24,019 nt of DNA, taken from the IMG/VR virus record IMGVR_UViG_3300007734_000499, positions 1-24,019 of that record; one strand, 5' to 3'. The notes beneath the pieces were generated by a model. That model made no database searches, was not told the origin of the DNA, and was given only the letters and a program-made list of their open reading frames with translations. Each line of letters begins with the position of its first letter. The stretch's first letter is position 1. The stretch comes from a virus. Shown here piece by piece: positions 22,429-24,019 of this stretch. Position numbers and translations under genes: made by a program.

Positions 22429-23136
22429 ATGGCTGGATTAGCAAGTTTGTTGGGCGGGGGAGTAGGCTCTATGGCTGGTCCAGTTGGATCTGCCGTTGGA
22501 GCTGGTCTTGCTGGTGCTGCAGCTGGAGCGCTTGCAGGTATTCCAAAGATCATTGCCTCTGATGCTGAGAAAGCAAACAAGAAAGCGTTGGAAGAATTAC
22601 AACGCAAACAAGATCTTGGGATGCTTGGATTGACTGAAGCTGAAAAGCAATCACTCTACAATCCAGCGACTTCACAGATTGCTGGTCGCCTCCGCGAAGG
22701 TGGACAGATTGCTCGTCAGGCTGGCTCTGCTGGTATGCAGACTGGCGCTGGTAGTGATCTACTTCGTCAGACAATGTCATTTGAACAAGGCGCTGCTGAA
22801 GCAGCAAACGCAGCAATGAATGTTGAAGCCCAGAATCTTGCTCGTAAGCGTGAGATGGAAGGCGACCTCAGCGCACGTGAAGCACAGGCAAACCAATACA
22901 AACAAGACAGACTCAATAGCATTGTTGGAATTCTGACTGGTGGTCTTGCTGCTGGTACTGAGGCTGCTCAACAGAGTACAACAGAGCGTGGTGCACCTAT
23001 TGCTTCTGCTGGTCCTGAAGTGAAAGCAATATCATCTAAGCTTGGTATCAAAGATGAAGAAAGCGCCAAATTCTTGGAATGGCTTGGTAAGAATCCAGAT
23101 GCTGCTCCTTACGCAACACTGCTTGGAGGTCAATAA
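22429..23136 (+). CDS. internal virion (ejection) protein, alanine/glycine-rich
   Basis: This 235-residue protein starts at ATG 22429 with a long small-residue stretch (GGGVGSMAGPVGSAVGAGLAGA, about 9-30), able to insert in or bind a membrane as in T7 gp14-type ejection proteins. A helical, Gln/Glu/Lys/Ala-rich body follows (EKANKKALEELQRKQDLG, EQGAAEAANAAMNVEAQNLARKREME). A second small hydrophobic stretch (SIVGILTGGLAAG) is near residue 165. Position at the end of the tail block fits an internal core protein ejected with DNA to form a channel in the host envelope. It overlaps the next gene by one base. Confidence 0.68.
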   Translation: MAGLASLLGGGVGSMAGPVGSAVGAGLAGAAAGALAGIPKIIASDAEKANKKALEELQRKQDLGMLGLTEAEKQSLYNPATSQIAGRLREGGQIARQAGSAGMQTGAGSDLLRQTMSFEQGAAEAANAAMNVEAQNLARKREMEGDLSAREAQANQYKQDRLNSIVGILTGGLAAGTEAAQQSTTERGAPIASAGPEVKAISSKLGIKDEESAKFLEWLGKNPDAAPYATLLGGQ

Positions 23137-24019
23137 TGGCTGTTGTTCAACTACGTAATGGCATCTATGTCAACAGCATTGAGACAGTTCCTGACGCTGA
23201 TCAAACTGCTGCTTACAAGTATGCGTCACTCTTCACCAAGCATCGCAAAGAAAACTGGGAGATGGCACAGAAGCAAGCCGCCAGTGAGATTGCTGATGCC
23301 AAAGCACGTGATGCTGCCCTATTAAGTGTGTATGGTCAGCAACTTCAAGACTACAATGACAGACTGAAGCAACTTGATTTAGATATAGCACGCGCTGGCA
23401 CTGATGTAGCCAAGGCCAATGCTGCTACTCAGAGAACTGCACTGCAAGAAGCAACTGCACAACAGAACAATGCTATTGAATGGCAGAAAGCAAAAGCAGA
23501 ACAAGTCTCTGTGACTGGTGGAAGTCGTTCAAGTTCTACATCTACTGGAACTTCTGTGTCTACAGGTGGTGGCGGTGGTGGCGGTGGAAGGAGACCTGGT
23601 GCAGCAAGTACTGCAGCAGATGCAGAAATTTCGCTTTCATTTGCTAATACTGGAACTGATGATGTTGCAACAGCACTTGGCGGTCTTGAATCTGGACCAA
23701 TGTTCTCTCAGACAATTCCTGGTGCAAGTCAGTCTGAAAGAAATGCAGCATACGGTGTGGCAGTTGAAAGACTCATTACTCCTAGAAAAGCTGCATATGA
23801 GAATCAAGGATATAGTGCGCAAGATGCATATGATCTAGCTGAGACTGATGTTAAGAATGAAGCTGATGCTGCTGGTTACGCACAATATGCTCAAGGTCAT
23901 GATGCATATAAGCAAGAGACTGAAGGCGGCGGTGGTGGTGGTTCATCATCACAACGTGCATCCAGTTCTGTTTCAGTTCGTGAGCCAGCAACTCTACAGC
24001 CCAGGTACAAGGGACTTGG
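23136..24019 (+). CDS. internal virion protein with polyglycine linkers (3' truncated)
   Basis: ATG 23136 overlaps the previous stop (TAATG), and the frame is open to the window end (at least 294 residues). The first 125 residues are strongly helical and Gln/Ala-rich (ENWEMAQKQAASEIADAKARDAALL, LDLDIARAGTDVAKANAATQR), as in ejection proteins. A Ser/Thr/Gly linker with eight glycines follows at about 144-151. A roughly 110-residue Ala/Tyr-rich helical part leads to a second run of six glycines near residue 265. The glycines use mixed GGT/GGC codons. It is probably a second ejection or core protein. Confidence 0.62.
   Translation, partial: MAVVQLRNGIYVNSIETVPDADQTAAYKYASLFTKHRKENWEMAQKQAASEIADAKARDAALLSVYGQQLQDYNDRLKQLDLDIARAGTDVAKANAATQRTALQEATAQQNNAIEWQKAKAEQVSVTGGSRSSSTSTGTSVSTGGGGGGGGRRPGAASTAADAEISLSFANTGTDDVATALGGLESGPMFSQTIPGASQSERNAAYGVAVERLITPRKAAYENQGYSAQDAYDLAETDVKNEADAAGYAQYAQGHDAYKQETEGGGGGGSSSQRASSSVSVREPATLQPRYKGL

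Overview
The window is a piece of a tailed double-stranded DNA phage, most likely a short-tailed (podovirus-type) member of Caudoviricetes. It shows a packaging and head block (terminase, portal, scaffold, capsid), a tail block without tape-measure or sheath genes, ejection-type internal virion proteins, and a lysis block with an M15 peptidase endolysin. I see no host gene, tRNA, rRNA, CRISPR array or insertion sequence. The host cannot be named from the sequence. Genes are packed with ATGA, TAATG and TGATG overlaps, and base composition is moderate. The first and last genes run off the window.

Layout. (1) 1-3070: end of a large probable virion protein, two small structural-type genes, a GIY-YIG homing endonuclease stitched into a gene junction, and a glycine-rich fibre. 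(2) 3067-5160: small coupled genes, a holin-like membrane protein, an M15 endolysin, an adenine methyltransferase-like protein and a small beta-rich protein. (3) 5161-8458: an accessory segment of mixed orientation between the lysis genes and the terminase. It has a long hairpin, a minus-strand GIY-YIG endonuclease, a 500-base stretch without a convincing gene, a PD-(D/E)XK-like nuclease, four unrecognised small genes and a repeat cluster with a DnaA-box-like site just before the terminase genes. (4) 8459-15941: small and large terminase, portal fused in frame to an HNH endonuclease, zinc-ribbon protein, unknown head gene, scaffold, major capsid protein and head accessory protein, closed by a hairpin terminator. 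(5) 15990-16331: a minus-strand HNH endonuclease. (6) 16367-24019: two tail/adaptor proteins, three consecutive probable appendage proteins and two internal virion proteins.

The most notable theme is nuclease load. Five nuclease-type genes (two GIY-YIG, two HNH, one ExK type) lie in 24 kb, and two of them sit exactly at junctions of structural genes with overlapping reading frames. In the portal case the endonuclease has removed the portal stop codon and apparently the usual ATG-Pro-Ile-Tyr start of the next gene. The second theme is the segment before the terminase, with direct repeats that could be a replication origin or a packaging site. A TATAC-type motif recurs ahead of several operon heads. 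All functional statements come from reading motifs by eye; no database search was run.
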